Part shown: one piece after another, positions 36,856 to 44,756 of the stretch | Numbering within the stretch: position 1 is the first letter of the stretch | Layout of the letters: every line of letters begins with the position of its first letter | Source: Streptomyces hygroscopicus | GTDB taxonomy: Bacteria; Actinomycetota; Actinomycetes; Streptomycetales; Streptomycetaceae | NCBI GenBank assembly: GCA_002021875.1 | Contig: CP018627.1 | Span: 124,001-188,000, forward strand | Length of the DNA: 64,000 nucleotides | Direction of reading: 5' to 3' | Notes under the pieces: model-generated | Database searches by the model: none | What the model saw: the letters and a program-made list of their open reading frames with translations, nothing else | Told to the model about the DNA's origin: nothing | Program-made: the position numbers and the translations under genes

Positions 36856-39012
36856 ATGACCGAATCCGCCACCGGCCGGCTTCCCGCCGGGTTCGACCCC
36901 GTCACGCTCGAGGTCATCCGTATGCGTCTGGACTCCATCGTCGAGGAGATGGGCATCGCGATGATCCGCTCGTCCGGCTCGCCGGTGATCACCGAGGCCG
37001 GCGACTTCAACACCGCGCTGTTCGACCCGACCGGCCGCATCTACGCCTACTCCGACTACGTCCAGTTCCACATCGGCTCCGGCAGCGTCGCCGTGCAGAA
37101 TCTGGTCCGGGAGATCGCCGGTGAGCCACTCGCCCCCGGTGACGCCTTCATCTGCAACGATCCGCACACCGCCGGTGCGAGCCACCCGCCGGACACGAAT
37201 GTGATCTCACCGATCTTCCACGGTGACGAGCTGATCGGCTGGGCGCAGTCCCAGGCCCATCTCGTCGACGTCGGCGGTATGACGCCGGGCGGCTTCGCCC
37301 CCGGGGCCTATGACTGCTACAGCGAGGCGCTCCGGCTCCCGCCGGGCGTGAAGATCTTCGAAAAGGGCGAGCCCGTCGAATGGGTGCGGCGCATCCTGCT
37401 CAACAACGTCCGGGTGCCCGCGCTGTTCTGGAACGATGTGCGCTCCCTGGTGGCCAGCAACAACACCGGTATCCAGCGGCTTCTCGCCACGATCGGGGAA
37501 TTCGGGCTCGACGACTTCCGCGAGTACACCCGGCTCAGCTTCGAGCTGGCGGAGCAGGTGGTCCGTGACCGTGTCGCGAAGATCCCCGACGGAACGTACA
37601 CGGCCGAGGAGTGGACCGAGCACAACGGCCATGCCGACGAGCTGTACCGCGTCGCCTGCGCCATGACCAAGCGGGGCGAGCAGATCACATTCGACTTCAC
37701 CGGATCCAGCGAGCAGACCGACGGCTTCGTCAACTGTAGTTACGGAGCCCTCGTCGGAAGCGTCGCCACGGCGGTCGTGCCCATCCTCGCCTGGGACGTG
37801 CCATTCAACGAGGGCGTCATGACCGCCTTCGAGGTCATCGCCGAGCCGGGCTCCATCGTCAACCCCACTCCCCCGGCCCCGATCAGCAACGGGCATCTGA
37901 CGACCGGCGCCCGCGTCAGCCGGCTGGTCACCAAGCTGATGAACGACGCCTGCCGGGGCAGCGCGGACGAGACCGTCCGCGGCCGCACCCAGGGTGTGTG
38001 GGCCGACTCGTGGACCGGCGGCATCTCGGCCGGCACCTCGGACGACGGCGAGTACTTCGTGCTGTTCAACATGGACGGCGGCGGCATGGGGGCGGGAGCC
38101 CAGCCGGACACCGACGGTCTGGACTGCGCCGGGATGATGACGCAGGTCAACAACATGCTCCCGGACGTCGAGATGAACGAGATGCTCTATCCCGTCCTCT
38201 ACTTGTGGAAACGGCTCAACATCGCCAGCGCCGGGCACGGGGCCCACCGCGGCGGTCTGGGACTGGAGTTCGCCTGGACCCTGCACGGTGCGCCCTCCGC
38301 CACGCAGACCGTGTTCGCCCCCAGCGCCCAAGTGGTCGCCGACGGATACGGCGGCGGGCTTCCCGGCGGGGGCAGCGGGCACGAGATCCTGCGCCGGTCC
38401 AACATCGCCGGTCTGCTCGCCGCGGGCACCGTGCCCACCGACGACAGCCTCGCCTGCGATGTGCGGGACTTGCTGGCCATCAACCAGTCCTCGGTAAGGA
38501 TCTCGGCCGCCGATGTCTTCGTCCAGTGGATCGCCGGTGGCGGCGGGTACGGAGACCCCCTCCTGCGTGACCCGCGGCGCGTCGCCGAGGACGTCCGGGA
38601 CGCGTACATCACCGACCACACGGCATCCGCCGTCTACGGGGTGGTGCTCGCCGACGGTGCCGTGGACGCCGCCGCGACGACGCGCGCACGCGAGGCGATG
38701 CGCGCCGCCCGGATCGGCGGGGACCCGACCGCGCCGGTCGCCGCCGACGCCGCCGCCGGGGCATCCGCGCCCCGCCATGCCGCGGACGGCTGGTACTGCC
38801 CGGCCAGCGGTGCCCTGATCAGCACCAAGGACGACTGGCGGCAGGACGCCATCGTCACCACGCGGGTGGCCGCCGACCGGCTGGGCGAGTACGGCGTCCG
38901 CGTACGCCCCCGGGGCGACGGGCAGCGGGTGCTCCTCGATGAGTTCTACAGCCCGCGCTGCGGCACCCTGCTCGACGCACGCATCCGGGTCGAAGCCGCC
39001 ACCACCCGCTGA
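36856..39012 (+). CDS. hyuB: Hydantoinase/oxoprolinase/ketone-carboxylase family, subunit B with C-terminal Cys extension
   Basis: A 718-residue protein. Residues 1 to about 600 match HyuB/AcxB: DPVTLEVIRMRLDSIVEEMG, AGDFNTALFDPTGRIYAYSD, GDAFICNDPHTAGASHPPDT, WAQSQAHLVDVGGMTPGGFA and GGGGYGDPLLRDPRRVAEDV. Usual HyuB proteins end shortly after this. Here about 95 more residues follow, with GWYCPASGALISTKDDW and LLDEFYSPRCGTLLDARIRV. The final block resembles the small gamma subunit of acetone carboxylase (CPxCGTLLD-type ending). The protein may thus be a fused B plus gamma carboxylase subunit. AGGAG lies six bases before ATG 36856, and hyuA ends 28 bp upstream. Confidence 0.87.
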   Translation: MTESATGRLPAGFDPVTLEVIRMRLDSIVEEMGIAMIRSSGSPVITEAGDFNTALFDPTGRIYAYSDYVQFHIGSGSVAVQNLVREIAGEPLAPGDAFICNDPHTAGASHPPDTNVISPIFHGDELIGWAQSQAHLVDVGGMTPGGFAPGAYDCYSEALRLPPGVKIFEKGEPVEWVRRILLNNVRVPALFWNDVRSLVASNNTGIQRLLATIGEFGLDDFREYTRLSFELAEQVVRDRVAKIPDGTYTAEEWTEHNGHADELYRVACAMTKRGEQITFDFTGSSEQTDGFVNCSYGALVGSVATAVVPILAWDVPFNEGVMTAFEVIAEPGSIVNPTPPAPISNGHLTTGARVSRLVTKLMNDACRGSADETVRGRTQGVWADSWTGGISAGTSDDGEYFVLFNMDGGGMGAGAQPDTDGLDCAGMMTQVNNMLPDVEMNEMLYPVLYLWKRLNIASAGHGAHRGGLGLEFAWTLHGAPSATQTVFAPSAQVVADGYGGGLPGGGSGHEILRRSNIAGLLAAGTVPTDDSLACDVRDLLAINQSSVRISAADVFVQWIAGGGGYGDPLLRDPRRVAEDVRDAYITDHTASAVYGVVLADGAVDAAATTRAREAMRAARIGGDPTAPVAADAAAGASAPRHAADGWYCPASGALISTKDDWRQDAIVTTRVAADRLGEYGVRVRPRGDGQRVLLDEFYSPRCGTLLDARIRVEAATTR

Positions 39013-39048
39013 TTCCACAGCGGTATTCGAAAAAGGAGGTGTGGTCGC

Positions 39049-40311
39049 GTGACGGAGTTCAACACCGGGTTCGACCTCGCTGCCGCCCTGCCGGGCGGTC
39101 CCGCACACGGGGCGCTGCGCGGGGTCGTGGTCCTCGACATCACACGGGTGGTCGCCGGCCCGTTCTGCTCGATGATGCTCGCGGATCTCGGAGCGACGGT
39201 CATCAAGATCGAGAATCCGAAGGACCCGGACTATGCGCGCGAGTTCCCCCCGCTGCTGACCTCGCCCGAGGGCGAGGCGTTCAGCGCGTTCTTCGCCCAG
39301 TACAACCGGAACAAGCTCGGCATGACCCTGGACCTGTCCCGGCCCGAGGGCAAGGAACTGCTGCGCACGCTCGTCAGCCGCGCGGACGTCCTGGTCGAGA
39401 ACTTCCGTGGCGGGACCATGGACAAGCTGGGCGTCGGCTACCGCGAGCTGCGGAAGGTCAATCCGCGGCTGGTCTACACCGCGATCTCCGGCTACGGCCA
39501 GACCGGCCCGTACCGGCGCAAGCCCGCGTACGACAACAGCGCGCAGGCCACGGGCGGTCTGTGGTCGATGAACGGCTTCCCCGACCGCCCTCCGGTCCGG
39601 GTCGGCACCATCATCGGCGACCTGTCTGCCACGCTCTACGCCGTGATCGGCACGCTCGCCGCGCTGCGGCACGCCGAGCGCACCGGTGAAGGGCAGTTGG
39701 TGGACATCTCCCAGCAGGACTCGGTGCTCAGCCTGACCGAGAACGCGGTCGTCTCCCACACCGTCGAGGGCAAGGTGCCGGCTCCGCTCGGCAATGAGCA
39801 TCCGTTCGTCAAACCCTATGAGCTCTATCCGTGCAGGGACGGCTTCGTCTTCTTCGGTGGCTACACCGACAAGTTCTGGCGGTTGACGTGCGAGATGTTC
39901 GGCGAACCCGCACTGGCGGCCGACCCGGAGATCGACACGATGGCCAAGCGGTTCACCCCGGAGGTCTACCAGCGCCGGGTGCGGCCGCTGCTGCACAGGT
40001 GGTTCGCCGATCGCGCCAAGCTCGAACTGGAGGAACTCGCCGGCGACCTCGTGCCGCTGAGCGCCATCAAGGACATCGGGGAGGTCATCGCGGATCCCCA
40101 GATCCAGGCCCGGGACATGATCGTCGACGTCGAGTACCCGGACTTCGGACCACTGCGTATGGTCGGCACACCGGTCAAACTCGACGTCACCCCGGCCCGG
40201 CCCCGGGGACTGGCTCCCCAGGTCGGCGAACACACCGACCAGATGCTGCGCGCCTTCGCGGACCTCTCCGAGGAACACATCCGCGCCCTGCGCGAGTCGG
40301 GGGTGGTCTGA
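39049..40311 (+). CDS. CaiB/BaiF-family CoA-transferase
   Basis: A 420-residue class III CoA-transferase. RGVVVLDITRVVAGPFCSMM, LADLGATVIKIENP and YNRNKLGMTLDLSRPEGKEL open the fold, and AYDNSAQATGG supplies the catalytic Asp162, followed by GDLSATLYAVIGTLAALRHA and GEGQLVDISQQDSVLSLTEN. It moves CoA from a donor thioester to a carboxylic acid. In this operon it would activate the acid made or used by the Hyu enzymes so that the hydratase can act. GTG 39049 is preceded by AAGGAGGT eight bases upstream, a strong site. The next gene starts one base after its stop. Confidence 0.92.
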   Translation: MTEFNTGFDLAAALPGGPAHGALRGVVVLDITRVVAGPFCSMMLADLGATVIKIENPKDPDYAREFPPLLTSPEGEAFSAFFAQYNRNKLGMTLDLSRPEGKELLRTLVSRADVLVENFRGGTMDKLGVGYRELRKVNPRLVYTAISGYGQTGPYRRKPAYDNSAQATGGLWSMNGFPDRPPVRVGTIIGDLSATLYAVIGTLAALRHAERTGEGQLVDISQQDSVLSLTENAVVSHTVEGKVPAPLGNEHPFVKPYELYPCRDGFVFFGGYTDKFWRLTCEMFGEPALAADPEIDTMAKRFTPEVYQRRVRPLLHRWFADRAKLELEELAGDLVPLSAIKDIGEVIADPQIQARDMIVDVEYPDFGPLRMVGTPVKLDVTPARPRGLAPQVGEHTDQMLRAFADLSEEHIRALRESGVV

Positions 40312-40312
40312 G

Positions 40313-41110
40313 ATGAGCGGCATCACCCTCGACCGTGACGGACCGGTCGCGCTCATCCGGTTCGACCGGCCGGAGAAACTGAACTCACTGACCCTGGCGA
40401 TGTACGAGGAGCTGGGAGCGGCCTTCGACGAGGTCCGCGACGACGAGTCGATCGGCGTCGCGGTCCTCACGGGCGCGGGGCACCGTGCCTTCTGCGTCGG
40501 CGCCGATCTCACCGAATCGATCCCCGCGCTCGCCGAGGGCCGGTTCGACATCTCCCGATGGGACGGTGCCCACCAGAAACACACCACCTTGTTCAAGCCG
40601 GTCATCGCGGCGGTCAACGGGCTCTGCCTCGGCGGCGGGTTCGAGATCATGCTCTCCACGGACCTGCGGATCGCCGCCGAAACGGCCGAGTTCGGGCTCC
40701 CCGAGAGCGGTGTCGGGGTCGTCCCGGCCGGCGGCACCCTGACGCGGCTGACCCGGCAGATCCCCTACGTCTGGGCCATGGAGCTGATGCTGCTCGGCGA
40801 CCGGATCACCGCGGCCACCGCCCTGCGGTACGGCCTGCTCAACGCCGTGGTACCGGCCGAACGGTTGCTCGAGGCGGCGATGGACCGGGCACACCGGCTC
40901 ACCGCCCGCAGCGGCACCGCCCTGGAGACGATCAAGGAGTCGGTGCTGCGTCTCGGGGGCCTCCCGCAGGACCAGGCATTCCACAGCGAGGCGCTGTACG
41001 GGCAGCGGGCGTTCACCTCCCCGGACGCCCATGAGGGACTGGCCGCGTTCGCCGAACGCCGTCCGCCCGACTTCCCCTCCCGCCGGAACGTGAACAAGCC
41101 CCCCGCATAA
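40313..41110 (+). CDS. Enoyl-CoA hydratase/isomerase (candidate 3-methylglutaconyl-CoA hydratase)
   Basis: A 265-residue crotonase-fold enzyme. The oxyanion-hole segments are HRAFCVGADLTE and AVNGLCLGGGFEIMLSTDL. Both catalytic Glu of true hydratases are present with the canonical 20-residue spacing: Glu111 in GGGFEIML and Glu131 in GLPESGVGVVPAG. It therefore probably hydrates an enoyl-CoA rather than being a mere isomerase. Position between CoA-transferase and HMG-CoA lyase suggests 3-methylglutaconyl-CoA to HMG-CoA, but the substrate is not provable from sequence. It is tightly coupled to the CoA-transferase gene and separated from the lyase gene by 114 bp. Confidence 0.9.
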   Translation: MSGITLDRDGPVALIRFDRPEKLNSLTLAMYEELGAAFDEVRDDESIGVAVLTGAGHRAFCVGADLTESIPALAEGRFDISRWDGAHQKHTTLFKPVIAAVNGLCLGGGFEIMLSTDLRIAAETAEFGLPESGVGVVPAGGTLTRLTRQIPYVWAMELMLLGDRITAATALRYGLLNAVVPAERLLEAAMDRAHRLTARSGTALETIKESVLRLGGLPQDQAFHSEALYGQRAFTSPDAHEGLAAFAERRPPDFPSRRNVNKPPA

Positions 41111-41224
41111 CGGCTCCACGCAGGAACGTCGCCCGCCGTCCGCCGTCGCCGGACGTCCGTCGCCGCCCGCGGCGTTCCGCGTGGCCCGCCCCCTTCGCCC
41201 TTCCCACCGCCTGACGGGGACGCC

Positions 41225-42208
41225 ATGACATCCGAAACCACCTCGTCCACCGACACACTGCCCCGCATCGCTCCTCAGCAGGGCATGCCCGAACAGGTCC
41301 GCATCTACGAGGTCGGCCCGCGCGACGGCCTCCAGGCCGAAGCCGTCCGCGTCCCCACCGCCGTCAAGGCCGAGTTCGTTCGGCGGCTCGTCGACGCGGG
41401 GCTGACCACCATCGAGGTCACCAGCTTCGTCTCCCCCCGGTGGATACCCCAACTCGACGACGCACACGAGGTGCTCACCGCCGTGGGCCCCCTCGATGGC
41501 ATCCGCCTCCCGGTGCTCGTTCCCAACGACCAGGGTCTGGAGCGGGCACTGGCCGCCGGTGCCCGGGAGATCGCCGTCTTCGCCAGCGCGACGGAATCCT
41601 TCGCGAAGAACAACCTGGCCCGGGACGTGGAGGGAGTGCTGGCGATGTTCGAACCCGTCACGCGCCGGGCCCGTGCCGCGGGTCTGCCGGTACGCGGCTA
41701 TGTATCGATGTGCTTCGGCGACCCCTGGGAGGGCGATGTGGAGCCCCGCAAGGTCGCCTCGGTCGCCCGCAGGCTCCTCGACATGGGCTGCACGTCCCTG
41801 TCCCTGGGAGACACCATCGGTACCGGCACCCCCGGCCATGTCCTGGAACTCCTCGACACCGTACGGGGACTGGGCATCCCCCTGGAGCGGACCGCCCTTC
41901 ACTTCCACGACACCTACGGCCAGGCCCTCGCCAATGTGCACGCCGCGCTGACAGCGGGCGTCACCGAGTTCGACAGCTCTGCCGGCGGTATCGGAGGCTG
42001 CCCCTACGCCCGCAGCGCCACCGGCAACCTCGCCACGGAGGACCTGGTGTGGATGTTGCGGGGACTCGGCATCCACACCGGGGTCGATCTGAACGCGCTG
42101 GCGGCCACGAGCCGGTGGATGGCCCATCACCTCGGCCGCCCGAGCCCCTCCCGCGTCGTCACCGCCCTCGCCCGACACTATAGGTACCAGAATCCTCGTC
42201 CGCGCTGA
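41225..42208 (+). CDS. mvaB: Hydroxymethylglutaryl-CoA lyase
   Basis: A 327-residue TIM-barrel lyase of the HMGL-like family. QVRIYEVGPRDGLQAEAVRV holds the metal-binding Asp and catalytic Arg, TIEVTSFVSPRWIPQL the substrate strand, TALHFHDTYGQALANVHAAL the metal-binding His pair, and SSAGGIGGCPYARSATGNLA the catalytic Cys loop. The enzyme cleaves HMG-CoA to acetyl-CoA and acetoacetate. ATG 41225 gives an N-terminal extension of about 22 residues before the core. It is the last gene of the block. The final residues (HYRYQNPRPR) may have been altered by the Tn3 remnant that starts just beyond. Confidence 0.93.
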   Translation: MTSETTSSTDTLPRIAPQQGMPEQVRIYEVGPRDGLQAEAVRVPTAVKAEFVRRLVDAGLTTIEVTSFVSPRWIPQLDDAHEVLTAVGPLDGIRLPVLVPNDQGLERALAAGAREIAVFASATESFAKNNLARDVEGVLAMFEPVTRRARAAGLPVRGYVSMCFGDPWEGDVEPRKVASVARRLLDMGCTSLSLGDTIGTGTPGHVLELLDTVRGLGIPLERTALHFHDTYGQALANVHAALTAGVTEFDSSAGGIGGCPYARSATGNLATEDLVWMLRGLGIHTGVDLNALAATSRWMAHHLGRPSPSRVVTALARHYRYQNPRPR

Positions 42209-42255
42209 TCAGAGCGCACACCGGCCCGGACAAAGAGTACGCCGAGACCTCGATA

Positions 42256-42504
42256 CCCGCCCTGCACCAGCACCAGTCCGCGCTCATGCACGTCAACACG
42301 CTCCTGCTTCACCAGGTCCCCGCCGAACCGACCTGGGCCAAGGAGGACCGACGCGGCCTGACCACACTGTCCTGGTCGAACATCAACCCGTACGGCACTC
42401 CCCGCCTCGACATAGACAAGCAACTCGACCTGCTGCCAGCCACCATGCCCAGCCCCCGCCACGCGGTCGACAGCACCTCAGACATGGCGGGATCGGCATC
42501 ATGA
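42256..42504 (+). pseudogene. Tn3-family transposase C-terminal remnant
   Basis: The frame shows ALHQHQSALMHVNTLLLHQV then WSNINPYGTPRLDIDKQLDL, matching the last 70 residues of Tn3 transposases (compare [13 protein letters not shown] and [13 protein letters not shown] in the intact copy here). It differs from both other Tn3 copies in the window. It abuts the HMG-CoA lyase gene and marks an old insertion or recombination point. Confidence 0.8.
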
Positions 42505-42565
42505 GCCGCTGGAACGCGTGGCTCGCAGGTCCGGGGCTTCAGGCGGGTCGACCCCAGGCGGCGGA

Positions 42566-42609
42566 CCGGTAGCGGGGCGGGAAGAGCGGCGATCCCGCCC
42601 CGCTACCGG
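42566..42609 (-). terminator. Perfect 16-bp hairpin after nitroreductase
   Basis: CCGGTAGCGGGGCGGG at 42566-42581 pairs perfectly with 42594-42609 around a 12-nt loop, 19 bases beyond the stop of the minus-strand nitroreductase gene. Confidence 0.75.
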
Positions 42610-42628
42610 AGCTGACGGCAGGAACGCC

Positions 42629-43294
42629 CTAACCCTCGACGAAAGTGACCGTCTCGGCGAGCGGGGCCCGGTCGATGCGGTCGTGACACGCGACCGGGGC
42701 CTCGAACCCGATGGACACGCCGCAGAAAAGGATCAGTCCCGATGGGGGCAACACGGTCTCCGCGACGGTCCGGCAGTACACCGACCACGCCATCTGAGGG
42801 CAGCTGTGCAGCCCCTCGGCACGCAGCAGCAGCATCACGGTCTGCAGGTACATGCCGAGGTCAGCCCATTGGGCCGGTCCCATGTCGCGGTCGATGTAGC
42901 AGAACAAGGCCGCGGGCGCACCGAAGCAGTCCCAGTTCGCGGCAACGGCCGCCTCACGCGACCGCCGGTCCTCGCGTGCGATTCCGAGCACAGCGTAGCG
43001 CTGCTCCGCGGCGGCGGATCGGCGCTCCCGGTAGGGAGACTTCAGTTCGGGCGGGTACATCCGGTACTCCCGCTCGTCCCCGGGGTCGCCTGCGGCCACC
43101 CGCTCGGCGGTGCGTTTCTTCAGCTCCGCCAGCGGCGCGCCAGTCAGCACGTAGACGTGCCAGGGCTGGAGGTTCGCCCCGGACGGTGATCGGGCTGCGG
43201 CGGACAACACACGTTCCAACGTTTCCCGGGGGATGGGCTCCCCGCTGAACCGGCGCACCGCCCGTCGGCTCGCAACCGCTTCGTAGACGTCCAA
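42629..43294 (-). CDS. Nitroreductase-family FMN oxidoreductase
   Basis: A 221-residue flavoprotein. MDVYEAVASRRAVRRFSGEP is the classic N-terminal FMN/phosphate-binding start, with AARSPSGANLQPWHVYVLTG completing the site. WADLGMYLQTVMLLLRAEGL and the final LILFCGVSIGFEAPV strand are also typical. Such enzymes reduce nitro groups, quinones or enones with NAD(P)H. ATG 43294. It is divergent from a sigma-factor gene, which could control it, and is followed by a strong terminator. Confidence 0.9.
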   Translation of the reverse strand: MDVYEAVASRRAVRRFSGEPIPRETLERVLSAAARSPSGANLQPWHVYVLTGAPLAELKKRTAERVAAGDPGDEREYRMYPPELKSPYRERRSAAAEQRYAVLGIAREDRRSREAAVAANWDCFGAPAALFCYIDRDMGPAQWADLGMYLQTVMLLLRAEGLHSCPQMAWSVYCRTVAETVLPPSGLILFCGVSIGFEAPVACHDRIDRAPLAETVTFVEG

Positions 43295-43388
43295 GACAAG
43301 CTCCCTGCATATCGACTCTGGCCCCGCCAGCCACCTGATGTCGGGACCCTCTACGGTGGTGACGGTCGGCGACGGGAAGAGGTGACCG

Positions 43389-44291
43389 GTGAGCGAGCAC
43401 GACGGCCTGGCAGAGGGCTTCGAGACGCACCGCAGCCGACTGCGCGCGGTCGCTCAGCGCATGCTTGGCTCGCACAGCGAAGCGGAGGACGCCGTCCAGG
43501 AAGCCTGGCTGCGACTGGCCCGGACCGAAGCTGACGCCGTGCACAACCTGGGCGGCTGGCTCACGACGACGGTCTCCCGCATCTGCCTCGACATGCTGCG
43601 GGCCCGCGCATCGCGGCGGGAGGACCCAGCAGGCCACCCGGTGCCCGATGAGGGCCCAGATCCCGCTGCCGGTGGCCGCCCGGAACAGGAGGCGGTGCTG
43701 GCCGACTCGGTGGGCCGCGCCCTTCTGGTCGTGCTGGACAAGCTGGGCCCCGCCGAGCGTGTCGCGTTCGTGCTGCACGACATGTTTGCCGTGCCGTTCT
43801 ACGAGATCGCCCCCGTCGTGGACCGCTCCCTCGCCGCTGCGAAGCAGCTCGCGAGCCGGGCCCGGCGCAAGGTACGGGGCGCCCCCGCCGTCCCCGGCGC
43901 GGAGCTCGCCCGGCAGCGGCTCGTGATCGAGGCGTTCCTGGCAGCGGCGCGAGCGGGCGACATCGACGCGGTCCTCGCGGTACTGGCGCCCGACGTCGTA
44001 CGGCGTGCGGACCGCGCGGCCCTTCCAGAGGGCAGGCCGGTCGAGGTGCGTGGTGCCCAGGCCGTGGCGGAGGAGATCGTCGTCTTCGGACGGAACTCGC
44101 ACGTCGCGGAGGTGGTACTTATCGACGGCGCCGTGGGGATCGCGGTCGCGCCGTACGGACGACTGCGGCTCGCCCTTACCGTCACGACCGCCCGCGAGAG
44201 GATCACCGGGTACGAACTCATCGCCGACCCGAGCCGACTTCAGCAACTTGATCTGGCCGTCCTCGACGAAGTCATAACTCTCGGCGGCTAA
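43389..44291 (+). CDS. ECF41-type RNA polymerase sigma factor (SigJ-like) with SnoaL-like tail
   Basis: A 300-residue protein. Region 2 is HRSRLRAVAQRMLGSHSEAE then DAVQEAWLRLART, and region 4 is LDKLGPAERVAFVLHDMFAV then FYEIAPVVDRSLAAAKQLAS. The extra C-terminal domain of about 110 residues (FLAAARAGDIDAVLAVLAPD, GIAVAPYGRLRLALTVTT) has the NTF2/SnoaL-like fold that regulates ECF41 sigma factors in place of an anti-sigma factor. These usually sit beside a small oxidoreductase, and here the divergent nitroreductase fits. GTG start 43389. A terminator overlaps its stop codon. Confidence 0.92.
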   Translation: MSEHDGLAEGFETHRSRLRAVAQRMLGSHSEAEDAVQEAWLRLARTEADAVHNLGGWLTTTVSRICLDMLRARASRREDPAGHPVPDEGPDPAAGGRPEQEAVLADSVGRALLVVLDKLGPAERVAFVLHDMFAVPFYEIAPVVDRSLAAAKQLASRARRKVRGAPAVPGAELARQRLVIEAFLAAARAGDIDAVLAVLAPDVVRRADRAALPEGRPVEVRGAQAVAEEIVVFGRNSHVAEVVLIDGAVGIAVAPYGRLRLALTVTTARERITGYELIADPSRLQQLDLAVLDEVITLGG

Positions 44292-44303
44292 TCAGCCGCC
44301 GAG
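44280..44303 (+). terminator. Hairpin overlapping the sigma-factor stop codon
   Basis: CTCGGCGGCT (44280-44289) pairs perfectly with 44294-44303 around AATC. The TAA stop at 44289-44291 lies in the loop, so translation termination and the hairpin overlap. Confidence 0.6.
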
Positions 44304-44362
44304 TTGCCGCTCGAAAAATCATCGCCGCAGGGAGAACGGGATGCGGTCAGTCCGCTGGGATC

Positions 44363-44700
44363 ATGTCCTCCGTGATCGTGTCCTTGCTGTACAAGGTGAC
44401 CCGGAAGCTGCTGACTGTTCCATCGGTGCTCCTGCGTCGCGGGACGGCGAAGGAGGCGGAGCTGCTGGTGCTGCTACACGAGAACGCGCTCCTGCGCCGC
44501 CAGTTGGCCGGACCGGTCCGCTATGAGCCCACCGACCGGTTCTGGTTCGCAGCGCTGTCCGGGCTGATACCCCGGCGCCACTGGCGCGAGATCTTCCCTG
44601 TCACCCCGGCACCTTGCTTGCCTGGCACCGCAAGTTCGTCGCCGCGAAGTGGGACTACACCGCGCGCCGACGCGCGGGACGACCACCCTGTGGGGCTCGG
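44363..44700 (+). pseudogene. Truncated copy of the adjacent integrase-core transposase
   Basis: SVIVSLLYKVTRKLLTVPSV and ELLVLLHENALLRRQLAGPV then FWFAALSGLIPRRHWREIFP closely match the first 90 residues of the complete gene at 44757. A frameshift follows near 44605, after which the other frame gives LLAWHRKFVAAKWDYTARRR. The rest is missing. It is a divergent tandem copy, not an exact duplication. Confidence 0.75.
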
Positions 44701-44756
44701 AAAGTCGTCGCTGCAGGTGGCGTCAGGCATTCGGTCTCGGCTGGCAGCATGTCCAC

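Noticed and set aside
34773..37040. Long minus-strand open frame opposite hyuA
   Set aside because: Same reason: an antisense shadow of a conserved gene, with no recognisable domain.
37207..40737. Very long open frame on the minus strand (over 1,100 codons) opposite hyuB and the CoA-transferase gene
   Set aside because: It is antisense to clearly conserved genes and its composition is the repetitive Arg/Gly/Val/Asp pattern produced by high-GC codon bias. No motif or ribosome site supports it.
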